Positions 9,064-17,892 of a stretch of DNA of 64,000 nucleotides are shown piece after piece; position 1 is the first letter of the stretch, and each line of letters starts with the position of its first letter. This DNA comes from CAVVDT01 sp963747005 (GTDB lineage: Bacteria; Pseudomonadota; Alphaproteobacteria; Rhizobiales; Aestuariivirgaceae), in the NCBI GenBank assembly GCA_963747005.1, contig CAVVDT010000003.1, forward strand, positions 310,001 to 374,000, in the 5' to 3' direction. The translations under genes and the position numbers were made by a program. The notes under the pieces were generated by a model. It saw nothing but the letters and a program-made list of their open reading frames with translations, ran no database searches and was not told the origin of the DNA.

Positions 9064-10052
9064 GGCTCGATCTCCGCCAGGCCCAGCACCCGATCGGCGG
9101 CCAGCGCCGGCGACAGCGTGCCGGTCCGCACCTCGCCCTCTATGGCCTCGACCCGCCGGCGCACGGCCTGGTCGCGCGACAGCCGTCGCCTGAGCCGGTC
9201 TTCGAGGATCGCCCACATCCATTTCACCTGTTGATCGCGGCGATGGTGGGCGAGGGCGCCGGTCTCTTCCATGAGGTGATGATGTCGCATGACCTCACCC
9301 CACATCGCCTCGATGCCATCCCCGGTCTTTGCCGATATCAGCGTCACCGGCACCGGCCAGTCGGGGTTGACGGGCGTGAGCATGTTGAGGGCGGCGCGGT
9401 AATCGCCGGCCGCCCGCCGGGCGCGGTCGAGGTTGTCGCCGTCGGCCTTGTTGACGGCGAGAAGGTCGGCGATCTCCAGAACCCCCTTCTTGATGCCCTG
9501 AAGTTCATCGCCGGTCCCCGGCACCATGAGAACCAGGAAGAAGTCGACCATGCTGGCAACCGCCGCCTCCGACTGGCCGATGCCGACCGTCTCGACGATG
9601 ACGATATCGAAGCCGGCCGCCTCGCAGGCCAGCATGGTCTCGCGGGTGCGCCGCGCCACCCCGCCCAATGTCTGTCCTGAGGGCGAGGGGCGGATGAAGG
9701 CGTGGGGATCGACCGCCAGGCGCGCCATGCGCGTCTTGTCGCCGAGGATCGAGCCGCCGGTCCGCTGGCTGGTGGGATCGACCGCCAGCACCGCCACCTT
9801 GTGGCCCGCCGTCGTCAGCAGGCTGCCAAGGGTATCGATCAGTGTCGACTTGCCGGCACCGGGAACTCCGGTGATGCCGAGCCGGATCGCCCTTCCGGTG
9901 TCGGTGAGCAACGACTGGATCAGCGCCTGGGCCGCCGCCTCGTGATCGCTTCTGACCGACTCGATCAGCGTAATGACGCGCCCCAGCGCCGCGCGGTCGC
10001 CATGGCGGACTTTTTCCGCGAGGGTTTCGATGTCGGGTCCGTCGCTGTTCAT
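9060..10052 (-). CDS. meaB: Methylmalonyl-CoA mutase-associated GTPase MeaB (ArgK family)
   Basis: A 330-residue G3E GTPase chaperone that protects and reloads adenosylcobalamin-dependent methylmalonyl-CoA mutase. Walker A GVPGAGKST is at 62-70, followed by the switch region with D-P-T-S-x-R-T-G-G-S-I-L-G-D-K. The G4-like V-N-K-A-D is also present. The ATG at 10052 gives the usual family length; an upstream in-frame ATG at 10109 lies inside a palindromic repeat. It is transcribed in the same direction as the mutase genes at 11.7-15.8 kb but is separated from them by two plus-strand genes. It overlaps the next gene by four bases. Confidence 0.9.
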   Translation of the reverse strand: MNSDGPDIETLAEKVRHGDRAALGRVITLIESVRSDHEAAAQALIQSLLTDTGRAIRLGITGVPGAGKSTLIDTLGSLLTTAGHKVAVLAVDPTSQRTGGSILGDKTRMARLAVDPHAFIRPSPSGQTLGGVARRTRETMLACEAAGFDIVIVETVGIGQSEAAVASMVDFFLVLMVPGTGDELQGIKKGVLEIADLLAVNKADGDNLDRARRAAGDYRAALNMLTPVNPDWPVPVTLISAKTGDGIEAMWGEVMRHHHLMEETGALAHHRRDQQVKWMWAILEDRLRRRLSRDQAVRRRVEAIEGEVRTGTLSPALAADRVLGLAEIEP

Positions 10053-10066
10053 GCCAGTCGCATAGA

Positions 10067-10111
10067 GCATGACGCCGAAAAGTGGAAACCACTTTTCGGA
10101 TAACGTCATGC
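10067..10111. repeat. Rhizobial intergenic palindrome, GCATGACG type
   Basis: A near-perfect inverted repeat. Outer arms GCATGACG (10067-10074) and CGTCATGC (10104-10111) enclose inner arms CCGAAAAGTGG (10075-10085) and CCACTTTTCGG (10089-10099), with an AAA loop and an ATAA bulge on one side. Palindromes built on CCGAAAAGTGG / CCACTTTTCGG are scattered between genes of many Rhizobiales genomes. It lies between meaB and the divergent Rieske gene. It could act as a transcript hairpin or a REP-like element. Confidence 0.75.
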
Positions 10112-10127
10112 TCCATTTCCGGGAAGC

Positions 10128-10175
10128 GATCAGCTTTCATGCCATTGAGTGGTTCCACTCAACGGCATGCTGATC
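10128..10175. repeat. Second intergenic palindrome, GATCAGC...GCTGATC type
   Basis: An imperfect inverted repeat starting 17 bases after the first one. GATCAGC (10128-10134) and GCTGATC (10169-10175) form the ends, and CATGCC-ATTGAGTGG pairs with CCACTCAA-CGGCATG around a TT centre. A three-base TTT bulge and one substitution interrupt the stem. The shape suggests a different family of mobile or REP-like rhizobial palindrome placed beside the first. Confidence 0.65.
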
Positions 10176-10312
10176 GAGCCAATCGGCGGCCGGCTGTCAT
10201 CTGCCGATGGCGCAGACGATGGGTGCGGTGACGCATTTTGATGCGCTTGTCCCACGCCCGGATGCAACATGGGCGTCGATGCCTGCCTGCCACTTGAAGG
10301 ATGAAGGACCCC

Positions 10313-11467
10313 ATGAACACCTTCGATGCCGCCGTGCTTGCCAAGGTCAAAAAGCCGATCACCGAGGCCAACGGCCTGCCCAACGCCTTTTATGCCGACC
10401 CGGACGTGTTTGAGGCGGAAAAGCGCGTGCTGTTCGCCTCCACATGGGCCTGCATCGGCTTCGCCAAGGACGTCGCCGGCCCCGGCGATGCCCGGCCGGT
10501 GGAGTTTCTCGGCCAGCCGCTGCTGCTGGTGCGCGACAAGGACGGGACGGTACGGGTGTTCCAGAATGTCTGCCGTCATCGCGGCATGATCCTGGTTTCG
10601 GAGCCGACGACCCTCAGGTCCACCATCCGCTGCCCCTATCATTCCTGGTGCTACAATTTCAACGGAAGCTTGCGCACCACCCCGCATGTGGGTGGCCCCG
10701 GCAAGAACCTGCACGATGCCATCGACCGCGACAGCCTCGGTCTCATCGAGGTGCGCAGCCACATCTTCATGGATATGATCTTCGTCAACCTCGACGGCAA
10801 GGCGCCGGCCTTCGAGACCCATGCCGCCGGCCTCATCGAGCGCTGGGGCGAGTTCGCGGATCGTCCGTTGTTCCATGGCGGCGAGGCGGCCTCGTTCACG
10901 CTGGAGGTCAAGTGCAACTGGAAGCTGGCGGTGGAGAACTATTGCGAGAGCTATCACCTGCCGTGGATCCACCCCGGGCTCAACAGCTATTCACGCCTGG
11001 AGGACCACTATAACATCTGCGCGGCGCGCCATTTTTCCGGCCAGGGCACCACCGTCTACAACCCCCAGATCGACGGATCGGGCCGGTCGTTTTCCAGCTT
11101 CGATGGCCTCGCTGAAAAATGGGCGACCGGTGCCGAATACGTAACCCTTTACCCCAACGTCCTGCTCGGCGTGCACAAGGATCACACCTTCGCCATCATG
11201 CTCGACCCCAAAGGCCACGACCGCACCATCGAGCGCATCGAGATCTACTACACCTCGGACGAAATGCGCGGCGACGACTGGCGCGGCATGCGCGAAAAGC
11301 ACGCCGCCATGTGGAAGGAGGTCTTCGTCGAGGATGTCTTCGTGGTCGAAGGCATGCAGCGCGGGCGCTCGGCCTCGCTGTTCGACGGCGGGCGGTTTTC
11401 TCCCGTCATGGACGAGGCAACCCATTGCTTCCACGACTGGGTGGCCGGACGTTTTTCCGGTCAGTGA
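10313..11467 (+). CDS. Rieske non-haem iron oxygenase, alpha subunit (GbcA-like group)
   Basis: A 384-residue ring-hydroxylating-type oxygenase. The Rieske [2Fe-2S] site is Cys87-x-His89 (NVCRHRG) and Cys107-x2-His110 (RCPYHSW). The catalytic-domain E-S-Y-H-L-P-W-I-H-P supplies the two histidines of the mononuclear iron. The lack of a beta subunit and the overall look fit the family of glycine-betaine, carnitine and stachydrine demethylating monooxygenases. ATG 10313 is preferred over 10301 because AAGGA at 10304-10308 precedes it. It stands alone on the plus strand within the methylmalonyl-CoA locus; no reductase gene is adjacent. The substrate is uncertain. Confidence 0.85.
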   Translation: MNTFDAAVLAKVKKPITEANGLPNAFYADPDVFEAEKRVLFASTWACIGFAKDVAGPGDARPVEFLGQPLLLVRDKDGTVRVFQNVCRHRGMILVSEPTTLRSTIRCPYHSWCYNFNGSLRTTPHVGGPGKNLHDAIDRDSLGLIEVRSHIFMDMIFVNLDGKAPAFETHAAGLIERWGEFADRPLFHGGEAASFTLEVKCNWKLAVENYCESYHLPWIHPGLNSYSRLEDHYNICAARHFSGQGTTVYNPQIDGSGRSFSSFDGLAEKWATGAEYVTLYPNVLLGVHKDHTFAIMLDPKGHDRTIERIEIYYTSDEMRGDDWRGMREKHAAMWKEVFVEDVFVVEGMQRGRSASLFDGGRFSPVMDEATHCFHDWVAGRFSGQ

Positions 11468-11712
11468 CGGTGGCCGCGAGCGAGCAAAACGCCCAACTCC
11501 AGCGCGACCTGCTGGCGGCCCACGCCGCCCGCGACATCGCCCGCCTGCCAGGACTCTACAACGAAGCAGGACGCATGCGCGAGGAAGCCGGCGACATCGA
11601 CGCGGCGTGCTTCTTCTTCACCCTGGCCTATGTCTACGGCCTCGATGCCGGCGACGAGAAAACCGCTGCGGCAGCCCATGCGAGGCTGGTGGCGCACGGC
11701 CGCGAACGCTGA
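11464..11712 (+). CDS. Small helical (TPR-like) protein coupled to the Rieske oxygenase
   Basis: An 82-residue frame starting at GTG 11464, whose GTGA overlaps the Rieske stop codon by four bases, a classic translational-coupling arrangement. The product is all-helical: one helix with Q-L-Q-R-D-L-L-A-A-H, then R-L-P-G-L-Y-N-E-A-G-R-M-R-E-E-A-G-D, then C-F-F-F-T-L-A-Y-V-Y-G-L-D-A-G. This resembles a single tetratricopeptide-type hairpin. It ends exactly against the convergent mutB stop. I know of no named family; an assembly or partner role for the oxygenase is inference from the overlap. Confidence 0.65.
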   Translation: MTVAASEQNAQLQRDLLAAHAARDIARLPGLYNEAGRMREEAGDIDAACFFFTLAYVYGLDAGDEKTAAAAHARLVAHGRER

Positions 11713-13872
11713 TTATTCCGCCGCCCTCTGGGCGTAGCCGAGGCGCTGGTTCAATTTCGCCAGCAGCTTCTGCGCCGCCTCGGCGATCACCGTTCCCGGC
11801 GGGAAGATGGCCGATGCCCCGGCCTCCATGAGCGTTTCGATGTCCTGCGGCGGGATGACGCCGCCCACCACGATCATGATGTCGCCGCGCCCTTCCTTGT
11901 CTAGCGCCGCCTTCAGCGCCGGCACCAGCGTCAGGTGCCCGGCGGCCAGCGACGAGACGCCGACGATGTGGACGTCGTTTTCCACCGCCTGGCGGGCCAC
12001 TTCCTCAGGGGTCGAGAACAGCGGCCCGATATCGACATCGAAGCCAAGGTCCGCGAATGCCGTGGCGATGACTTTCTGGCCGCGGTCATGGCCGTCCTGG
12101 CCGATCTTGGCGACCAGGATGCGCGGTCGCCGCCCGTCGGCCTCGGCGAAGGCATCGGTCATGGCGCGGGTCACTTCGACAGCCTCCGACATGGTGCCGG
12201 CCTCCTTGCGATAGATGCCCTGGATGGCCCGGATCTCGGCCACATGGCGGCCCCAGACCTTTTCCATGGCGGCAGAGATCTCGCCCACCGTCGCCTTGGC
12301 GCGCCCGGCATCGACGGCGGCCGCCAGGAGGTTGCCCTGGCCGGTTGCCGCAACCTGGCTCAAGGCCGCAAGTGCGGCCTGGCATTGCGCCTCGTCGCGC
12401 TCGGCGCGCAAGCGCTTCAGCTTGTCGATCTGGGTGGCGCGCACGGCGGAATTGTCGACCTTCAGGATGTCGATGGCCGTCTCCTCGCTGGCCCTGTACT
12501 TGTTGACGCCGACCACCGTCTGGCGGCCGGTGTCGATGCGCGCCTGCGTGCGGGCGGCGGCCTCTTCGATCTTCAGCTTCGGCAACCCGGCCGCAATGGC
12601 CTTGGCCATGCCGCCCATGGCCTCCACCTCCTGGATATGGGCCCAGGCCTTTTCGGCGAGATCACCGGTCAGCCGTTCGATGAAATAACTGCCGCCCCAC
12701 GGGTCGACGGCGCGGCACGTGCCGGCTTCGAGTTGCAGGAAAAGCTGGGTGTTGCGGGCGATGCGGGCGGAAAAATCGGTCGGCAGCGCCAGCGCCTCGT
12801 CGAGCGCATTGGTGTGCAGTGACTGGGTGCCGCCCTGCGTTGCCGCCATCGCCTCGATGGCGGTGCGAGTGACGTTGTTGAACACATCCTGCGCGGTGAG
12901 CGACCAACCGGACGTCTGGCAATGGGTCCTGAGCGACAGCGAGCGCTCGTCCTTGGGGGCGAACGGCTTGATCATCTTGGCCCACAACATGCGCGCGGCG
13001 CGCATCTTGGCGACCTCCATGAAGAAGTTCATGCCGATCGCCCAGAAGAACGACAGCCTTGGTGCGAATTTGTCGATATCGAGCCCCACCGCCATGCCGG
13101 CACGGGCGTATTCGAGGCCGTCGGCCAGCGTATAGGCCAGTTCGAGATCGGCCGTCGCCCCGGCTTCCTGCATGTGATAGCCGGAAATCGAGATGGAGTT
13201 GAACTTCGGCATATGCGCCGAGGTGAACGAAAAGATGTCGGAGATGATGCGCAAGCTGGCTTCCGGCGGATAGATATAGGTATTGCGGACCATGAACTCC
13301 TTCAGGATGTCATTCTGGATGGTTCCCGAAAGCGCTTCCGGCTTCACCCCTTGTTCCTCGGCCGCCACGATATAGAGCGCCAGAACCGGCAGCACCGCCC
13401 CGTTCATGGTCATCGACACGCTCATCTGATCGAGCGGGATGCCGGAAAAGAGAGTCCGCATGTCATAGATGGAATCGATCGCCACCCCCGCCATGCCGAC
13501 ATCGCCTGAAACCCGCGGATGATCGCTGTCATAGCCGCGATGGGTGGCGAGGTCGAAGGCGATGGAAAGACCCTTCTGCCCGGCGGCGAGATTGCGCCGG
13601 TAAAAGGCGTTGGAATCCTCCGCCGTCGAAAAGCCGGCATATTGCCGGATGGTCCAGGCTTGCGAGGCGTACATGGTCGGGTAGGGGCCGCGCAGGTAGG
13701 GCGGCAGCCCCGGCCAGGTATCGAGGAAATCGAGGCCGGCCACATCGGCAGGAGCGTAGTGCGACTTGAGTGCGATGCCCTCCGGCGTTTCGCGCACCGT
13801 CTCCGGCGCCGCCGGTGCCGGCTCGGCGGGCAGCGCGAAGGGCATGGCGGCGAAATCCGGAAGGCGGGTCAT
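11713..13872 (-). CDS. mutB: Methylmalonyl-CoA mutase, large (catalytic) subunit
   Basis: A 719-residue adenosylcobalamin enzyme interconverting methylmalonyl-CoA and succinyl-CoA in propionate and branched-chain catabolism. The N-terminal TIM barrel has the family sequences R-Q-Y-A-G-F-S-T and G-L-S-I-A-F-D-L. The C-terminal B12 domain has the base-off motif G-Q-D-G-H-D-R-G with the cobalt-coordinating His. Length equals that of E. coli and rhizobial enzymes. Its ATG overlaps the stop of the small-subunit gene by four bases, so the operon order is mutA then mutB. It is organised as a two-subunit mutase rather than a homodimer. Confidence 0.95.
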   Translation of the reverse strand: MTRLPDFAAMPFALPAEPAPAAPETVRETPEGIALKSHYAPADVAGLDFLDTWPGLPPYLRGPYPTMYASQAWTIRQYAGFSTAEDSNAFYRRNLAAGQKGLSIAFDLATHRGYDSDHPRVSGDVGMAGVAIDSIYDMRTLFSGIPLDQMSVSMTMNGAVLPVLALYIVAAEEQGVKPEALSGTIQNDILKEFMVRNTYIYPPEASLRIISDIFSFTSAHMPKFNSISISGYHMQEAGATADLELAYTLADGLEYARAGMAVGLDIDKFAPRLSFFWAIGMNFFMEVAKMRAARMLWAKMIKPFAPKDERSLSLRTHCQTSGWSLTAQDVFNNVTRTAIEAMAATQGGTQSLHTNALDEALALPTDFSARIARNTQLFLQLEAGTCRAVDPWGGSYFIERLTGDLAEKAWAHIQEVEAMGGMAKAIAAGLPKLKIEEAAARTQARIDTGRQTVVGVNKYRASEETAIDILKVDNSAVRATQIDKLKRLRAERDEAQCQAALAALSQVAATGQGNLLAAAVDAGRAKATVGEISAAMEKVWGRHVAEIRAIQGIYRKEAGTMSEAVEVTRAMTDAFAEADGRRPRILVAKIGQDGHDRGQKVIATAFADLGFDVDIGPLFSTPEEVARQAVENDVHIVGVSSLAAGHLTLVPALKAALDKEGRGDIMIVVGGVIPPQDIETLMEAGASAIFPPGTVIAEAAQKLLAKLNQRLGYAQRAAE

Positions 13873-15752
13873 GGGCGGTTTCCTCCGAGCGCGACCAGAA
13901 GCCCGGAGAGGAAGGCCGTGACATCCATGCCCGCATAGGCGAAGCGGTCGATGCCGGCGGCGATGAGTTGCGCCTCCCGCTCTCCCGGCCGCCCGGCCAG
14001 CATGACCTCGCTGGCGCCGGCCGCCTTCAGCGCCCCTGCCGCTTCCTCAGCCATGGTCCCATAGACCGCATCGCTCGAGCACAGGCAGGCGATGTGGGCG
14101 CCCGAGGTGGCGAAAGCCGCCGCGACCTCACCGGCATCTTCATGGCCCTCGTCCGAAAGTGCTGCGATCCCGCCCGCCGCCAGCAGGTTGGTCATCCAGG
14201 TGGCGCGCACATTGAAGTCCGCCATGCGCCCCAGATTGGCGAGGAAGACCGCCGGACGTCGCCCGGACCTTTCGGTCATCGCATCCGCTTTGTCGCGCAA
14301 CCGCTCAAAAGCATCACCGAGACTCGTCTGCTTCAGGGCTGCGCAAGCCATGGACTTCACATCGCCGCCGGGCGCATCGAAGGCCGAACCCTCGGCCCAG
14401 TCATCCGGCAGGTCCATGGCCAATACGCTTGCACTCTTTCCATCGATGCTGGGAAATTCCGTGAGGCCGGTGAGCCCTACCTTGCGGCGGGCGATGTCGC
14501 TGGCGCGGCGCTGCGCGACCTCGGCGATCATCGTCTGGACCTTTCCGGCAATCAGGGCATCGACGAGGCCGCCGGCCCGTTCGATATCGCGAAAGATGTC
14601 CCAGCCCTTCTCCGCCAGCGCCCTCGTCAGGGCCTCCATATGCCCTGAACCGGCAGCCGCATCGCCGACCTCGCCGATGCCCGTTTCCTCCTTGAGGATC
14701 GAGGCGATGTTGCGCGCCATGCGCCGGGCGAAGGGATCGGCCAGCCCCAGCGCGGCGGTGAACGGCAAAACCGTCACCGTGTCGGCACCGCCGATGCCCG
14801 CCGCGAAGGCCGCCGTTGAGGTGCGCAACAGGTTCACATACGCATCGCGCCGCGTCATCATGCGCCGGGAGGTCTCGCCGTGCACCATGACGGCCCCGGT
14901 CGGCTGGCCAAAGATCTCCGCCAGCCGTGCCCATAACAGCCGCGCTGCGCGGAACTTGGCGATGCTCATGAAGGGGTCGGCATCGGCGCTGAGGATCATC
15001 GACAGGCGCGCGAAAGCGGCGTCCGGCGCAACGCCACCCTTTTCCAGCAGTCGCAGGAAGGCAACCCCCGCCGCCAGCGCCAGGCCCAGTTCCTGCGCCT
15101 CCGAGGCGCCGGCCTCATGCCACACGCGGGCATCGGCGGCGAAGACATCGCCCGAGTGGCCGGCATCGCCCAGATACGCGAACGTCTCGGCCATGCGCCT
15201 GGCGAGCGCAGCGGTTTCGATCAGCTTGCCGGTAAAGGCAAAGGCGCCGATGGGATCGAGGCAGAACGACACCTGCGCGCGGGCAGGATCGAGATTTCGC
15301 GCGCCATAGAAATTGTCCACCAGTCTGGCGGCGGGCCGGCCCATCCGCCCGGCATCGAGTCGCAGGCGGATAAGATCAAGCTCGACACCGGCAAACAACC
15401 GCCCCATCTGTTCAAGGCTGGCCACCGGCACCCCGTGGCGGCCGGCCGCCAGGCTTTCCGGCCAGGCGAGACACAGCGCATCGGCGCCGTTCTCCAGATC
15501 CTCCAGCGCTTGGCTATTGGCGGCGGCGATATCCGGCATATCGATACGCTGCATCGTCTGCCAGCCGCGCCCGTGCAGCGGTAGCGGCGAGGGCGATGCG
15601 GCGCGCGCCACGACAGGCTCGATGGCGATGCCGTCATAGTTCCGGACGGTCAGCGCATCGAGCGGCCTGCCCTTGAGGCTGGCCGTGGCACGCTTTGCCC
15701 AGGCTTCATGGTCTGCGGCCGGAAATTCGCCGGCCAGTGTGAGCCCCGTCAT
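13869..15752 (-). CDS. mutA: Methylmalonyl-CoA mutase, small subunit
   Basis: A 627-residue non-catalytic partner of MutB. It has the same barrel plus B12-like domain layout, but the C-terminal domain lacks the D-x-H-x-x-G cobalamin motif (it reads S-S-D-A-V-Y-G-T), as expected for small subunits. ATG 15752 is chosen because GAGGA lies about 12 bases upstream and the protein then starts M-T-G-L-T-L-A-G-E-F-P as in relatives; the frame could extend to 15824. A short low-complexity insert near residue 55-65 (A-S-P-S-P-L-P-L-H-G-R-G) looks lineage-specific. Four-base overlap with mutB. Confidence 0.92.
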   Translation of the reverse strand: MTGLTLAGEFPAADHEAWAKRATASLKGRPLDALTVRNYDGIAIEPVVARAASPSPLPLHGRGWQTMQRIDMPDIAAANSQALEDLENGADALCLAWPESLAAGRHGVPVASLEQMGRLFAGVELDLIRLRLDAGRMGRPAARLVDNFYGARNLDPARAQVSFCLDPIGAFAFTGKLIETAALARRMAETFAYLGDAGHSGDVFAADARVWHEAGASEAQELGLALAAGVAFLRLLEKGGVAPDAAFARLSMILSADADPFMSIAKFRAARLLWARLAEIFGQPTGAVMVHGETSRRMMTRRDAYVNLLRTSTAAFAAGIGGADTVTVLPFTAALGLADPFARRMARNIASILKEETGIGEVGDAAAGSGHMEALTRALAEKGWDIFRDIERAGGLVDALIAGKVQTMIAEVAQRRASDIARRKVGLTGLTEFPSIDGKSASVLAMDLPDDWAEGSAFDAPGGDVKSMACAALKQTSLGDAFERLRDKADAMTERSGRRPAVFLANLGRMADFNVRATWMTNLLAAGGIAALSDEGHEDAGEVAAAFATSGAHIACLCSSDAVYGTMAEEAAGALKAAGASEVMLAGRPGEREAQLIAAGIDRFAYAGMDVTAFLSGLLVALGGNRP

Positions 15753-15838
15753 GTCGCCCACCGTTCCTCGTATTTTGCACTGCAACAAACTAGCGGATAC
15801 CGGGTCATGAACGCAAATCGGCAATTCGGCCGACAGCC

Positions 15839-16228
15839 TCAGATATAGGCCGAAAGACCGGGTATCGATCCAGCCGCCTCGCGCACCAGCTTGTCGCCGG
15901 CCCTTTCCTTGGCATAGGTCAGGGTTTCCGAGCCCAGCGCCTTGATCTCGTCCATGTTGAGGCCGGCGGCCTGCAGCTTGGAAATGGCCGCCAGTGGCCC
16001 GCCCATCAGCCCACCGCCGAGCATGCCGAGCAGCCCGCCGCCGCGCGCCCCGTCGCCGCCATATCGGCTGGCCAGGTCGTCGGCGCCGGGCAGTTTGGTG
16101 AACAGCTCGGCCACCTTCGCGGCATTGCCCTGCGTCTTGACCAGATTGAGCACGATACCGACCGCCCGCTCCGCCTTGCCGGCATCGAGCCCCGTCCGCG
16201 CCACGACCCGGTCGACCAGTTCCTGCAT
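15839..16228 (-). CDS. DUF2267/DUF2780-like small protein
   Basis: A 129-residue protein. The N-terminal helical half (M-Q-E-L-V-D-R-V-V-A-R-T-G-L-D-A-G-K-A-E) resembles DUF2267/DUF2780 bundles. A Gly/Leu/Met-rich middle (G-L-L-G-M-L-G-G-G-L-M-G-G) is followed by a C-terminal amphipathic helix. No signal peptide. Function is unknown; the glycine-rich hinge is typical of the group. It is divergently arranged with the HerA-like gene and lies 86 bases from mutA, in the same direction but upstream. Confidence 0.6.
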   Translation of the reverse strand: MQELVDRVVARTGLDAGKAERAVGIVLNLVKTQGNAAKVAELFTKLPGADDLASRYGGDGARGGGLLGMLGGGLMGGPLAAISKLQAAGLNMDEIKALGSETLTYAKERAGDKLVREAAGSIPGLSAYI

Positions 16229-16349
16229 CGGCTTAACCCTCGCCTTGTCTCATTTGCACGTTACGGGCTTTTATAGCAGATTGCGCCCGGCGTAAGTGTG
16301 CTGGCATTCTGGCAACCGGGCCGGTTCCACGCGAGCAAGGAAAGAGTTT

Positions 16350-17852
16350 ATGGCGGACAATTCGATTTTCATCGGCCAGAGCACCAAGCGCGAAGTGCTC
16401 TACCTCCCACTGGCCAACCGCCACGGCCTGGTGACCGGGGCCACCGGCACCGGCAAGACCGTCACCCTGCAGATTCTCGCCGAAGGCTTCTCCAGGGCCG
16501 GCGTGCCGGTGTTCGCCGCCGATATCAAGGGCGATCTCTCCGGCATTTCCGAAAAGGGCGAACCGAAGGATTTTCTCCTCAATCGCGCCAAGAAGATCGG
16601 CCTCGACGATTATACCTTCGAGGCCTCGCCCACCATCTTCCTCGACCTGTTCGGCGTGCAGGGCCACCCCATCCGCACCACCGTCTCCGACATGGGGCCG
16701 CTCCTGCTGTCGCGGCTCATGGGGCTGACCGATGCCCAGGAAGGGGCGCTCAACATCCTTTTCCGGGTTGCCGACGAAGAAGGCCTTCTGGTCCTCGACC
16801 TGAAGGACCTGCGCGCCCTGCTGGCCGACCTCGCCAGTCGCGGCAGCGCCATCACCACCCAGTATGGCAATGTCGATGCCCGCACCATCGGTGCCATCCA
16901 GCGCCGGCTGGTGGTGATCGAGGAACAGGGCGGCGCCAACTTCTTCGGCGAGCCGGCATTCAAGATCAAGGACCTGATGCGCACCACCTATGACGGGCGC
17001 GGCTTCGTCAGCGTCCTTGCCGCCGACAAGCTCATGGAATCGCCCGAGCTCTACGCCACCTTCCTGTTGTGGCTGATGTCGGAACTGTTCGAGGAACTGC
17101 CCGAGGTGGGCAATCCCGACAAGCCCAAACTGGTGTTCTTCTTCGATGAAGCCCATCTCCTGTTCAACGATGCCCCGCCCGGCCTTCTGGAGAAGATCGA
17201 GCAGGTGGTGCGCCTCATCCGCTCCAAGGGGGTGGGCATCTATTTCGTCACCCAGAACCCGCTCGATGTGCCCGACACGGTTCTGGCCCAGCTCGGCAAT
17301 CGCGTCCAGCATGCCTTGCGGGCCTTCACCCCGCGCGACCAGAAGGCGGTCAAGGCCGCGGCCCAGACCTTCCGCCAGAACCCGGCCTTCGATACCGAAA
17401 AGGCCATCACCGAACTCGGCGTCGGCGAGGCCCTGGTCTCGGTGCTGGATGAAAAGGGCGTACCCACCATGGTCGAGCGCACCCTCATCCGTCCGCCGTC
17501 GGGCAAGCTCGGACCCGTCGATCCGGCCATCCGCCAGGCGGCCATCCAAAACAGCCCGATCTACGGCGAGTACGACAAGGCGATCGACCGCGAGTCGGCC
17601 TACGAGGTCCTGCAAAAGCGTGCCGCCGAGCAACAGGCCGCTGCCCAGGTCGAGGCCAAGCGCAAGGCCGACGAGGAGGAAGCCAAGCGCCAGGCCAAGG
17701 CCGCAAGCTCGTCACGCGGCCGTGAGACGGCGACCGACCGCTTTGTCAAGAACGTCGCCAGTTCGGTCGGCCGGCAGGTGGGCTCGGTGCTGGTTCGTCA
17801 GCTCGGTTCGGCCCTTATCCGCGGTGTTCTCGGCGGCCTCCTCAGGCGCTAG
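16350..17852 (+). CDS. HerA-like ATPase, DUF853/YjgR family
   Basis: A 500-residue FtsK/HerA-superfamily NTPase. Walker A is G-A-T-G-T-G-K-T-V-T (30-39), and the Walker B-like V-F-F-F-D-E-A-H-L-L-F lies near residue 265. The sensor-like Y-F-V-T-Q-N-P-L-D-V-P-D follows. The C-terminal 100 residues are Lys/Glu/Ala-rich (coiled coil) and end in a Gly-Leu-rich, arginine-tailed amphipathic segment. ATG 16350 follows GGAAAGAG and gives the family start M-A-D-N-S-I-F-I-G. YjgR relatives are uncharacterised; DNA translocation is the general superfamily role. Confidence 0.88.
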   Translation: MADNSIFIGQSTKREVLYLPLANRHGLVTGATGTGKTVTLQILAEGFSRAGVPVFAADIKGDLSGISEKGEPKDFLLNRAKKIGLDDYTFEASPTIFLDLFGVQGHPIRTTVSDMGPLLLSRLMGLTDAQEGALNILFRVADEEGLLVLDLKDLRALLADLASRGSAITTQYGNVDARTIGAIQRRLVVIEEQGGANFFGEPAFKIKDLMRTTYDGRGFVSVLAADKLMESPELYATFLLWLMSELFEELPEVGNPDKPKLVFFFDEAHLLFNDAPPGLLEKIEQVVRLIRSKGVGIYFVTQNPLDVPDTVLAQLGNRVQHALRAFTPRDQKAVKAAAQTFRQNPAFDTEKAITELGVGEALVSVLDEKGVPTMVERTLIRPPSGKLGPVDPAIRQAAIQNSPIYGEYDKAIDRESAYEVLQKRAAEQQAAAQVEAKRKADEEEAKRQAKAASSSRGRETATDRFVKNVASSVGRQVGSVLVRQLGSALIRGVLGGLLRR

Positions 17853-17892
17853 ATAACTATTCGCCCCGGATACAACCCCATTCTTGCTGGCC

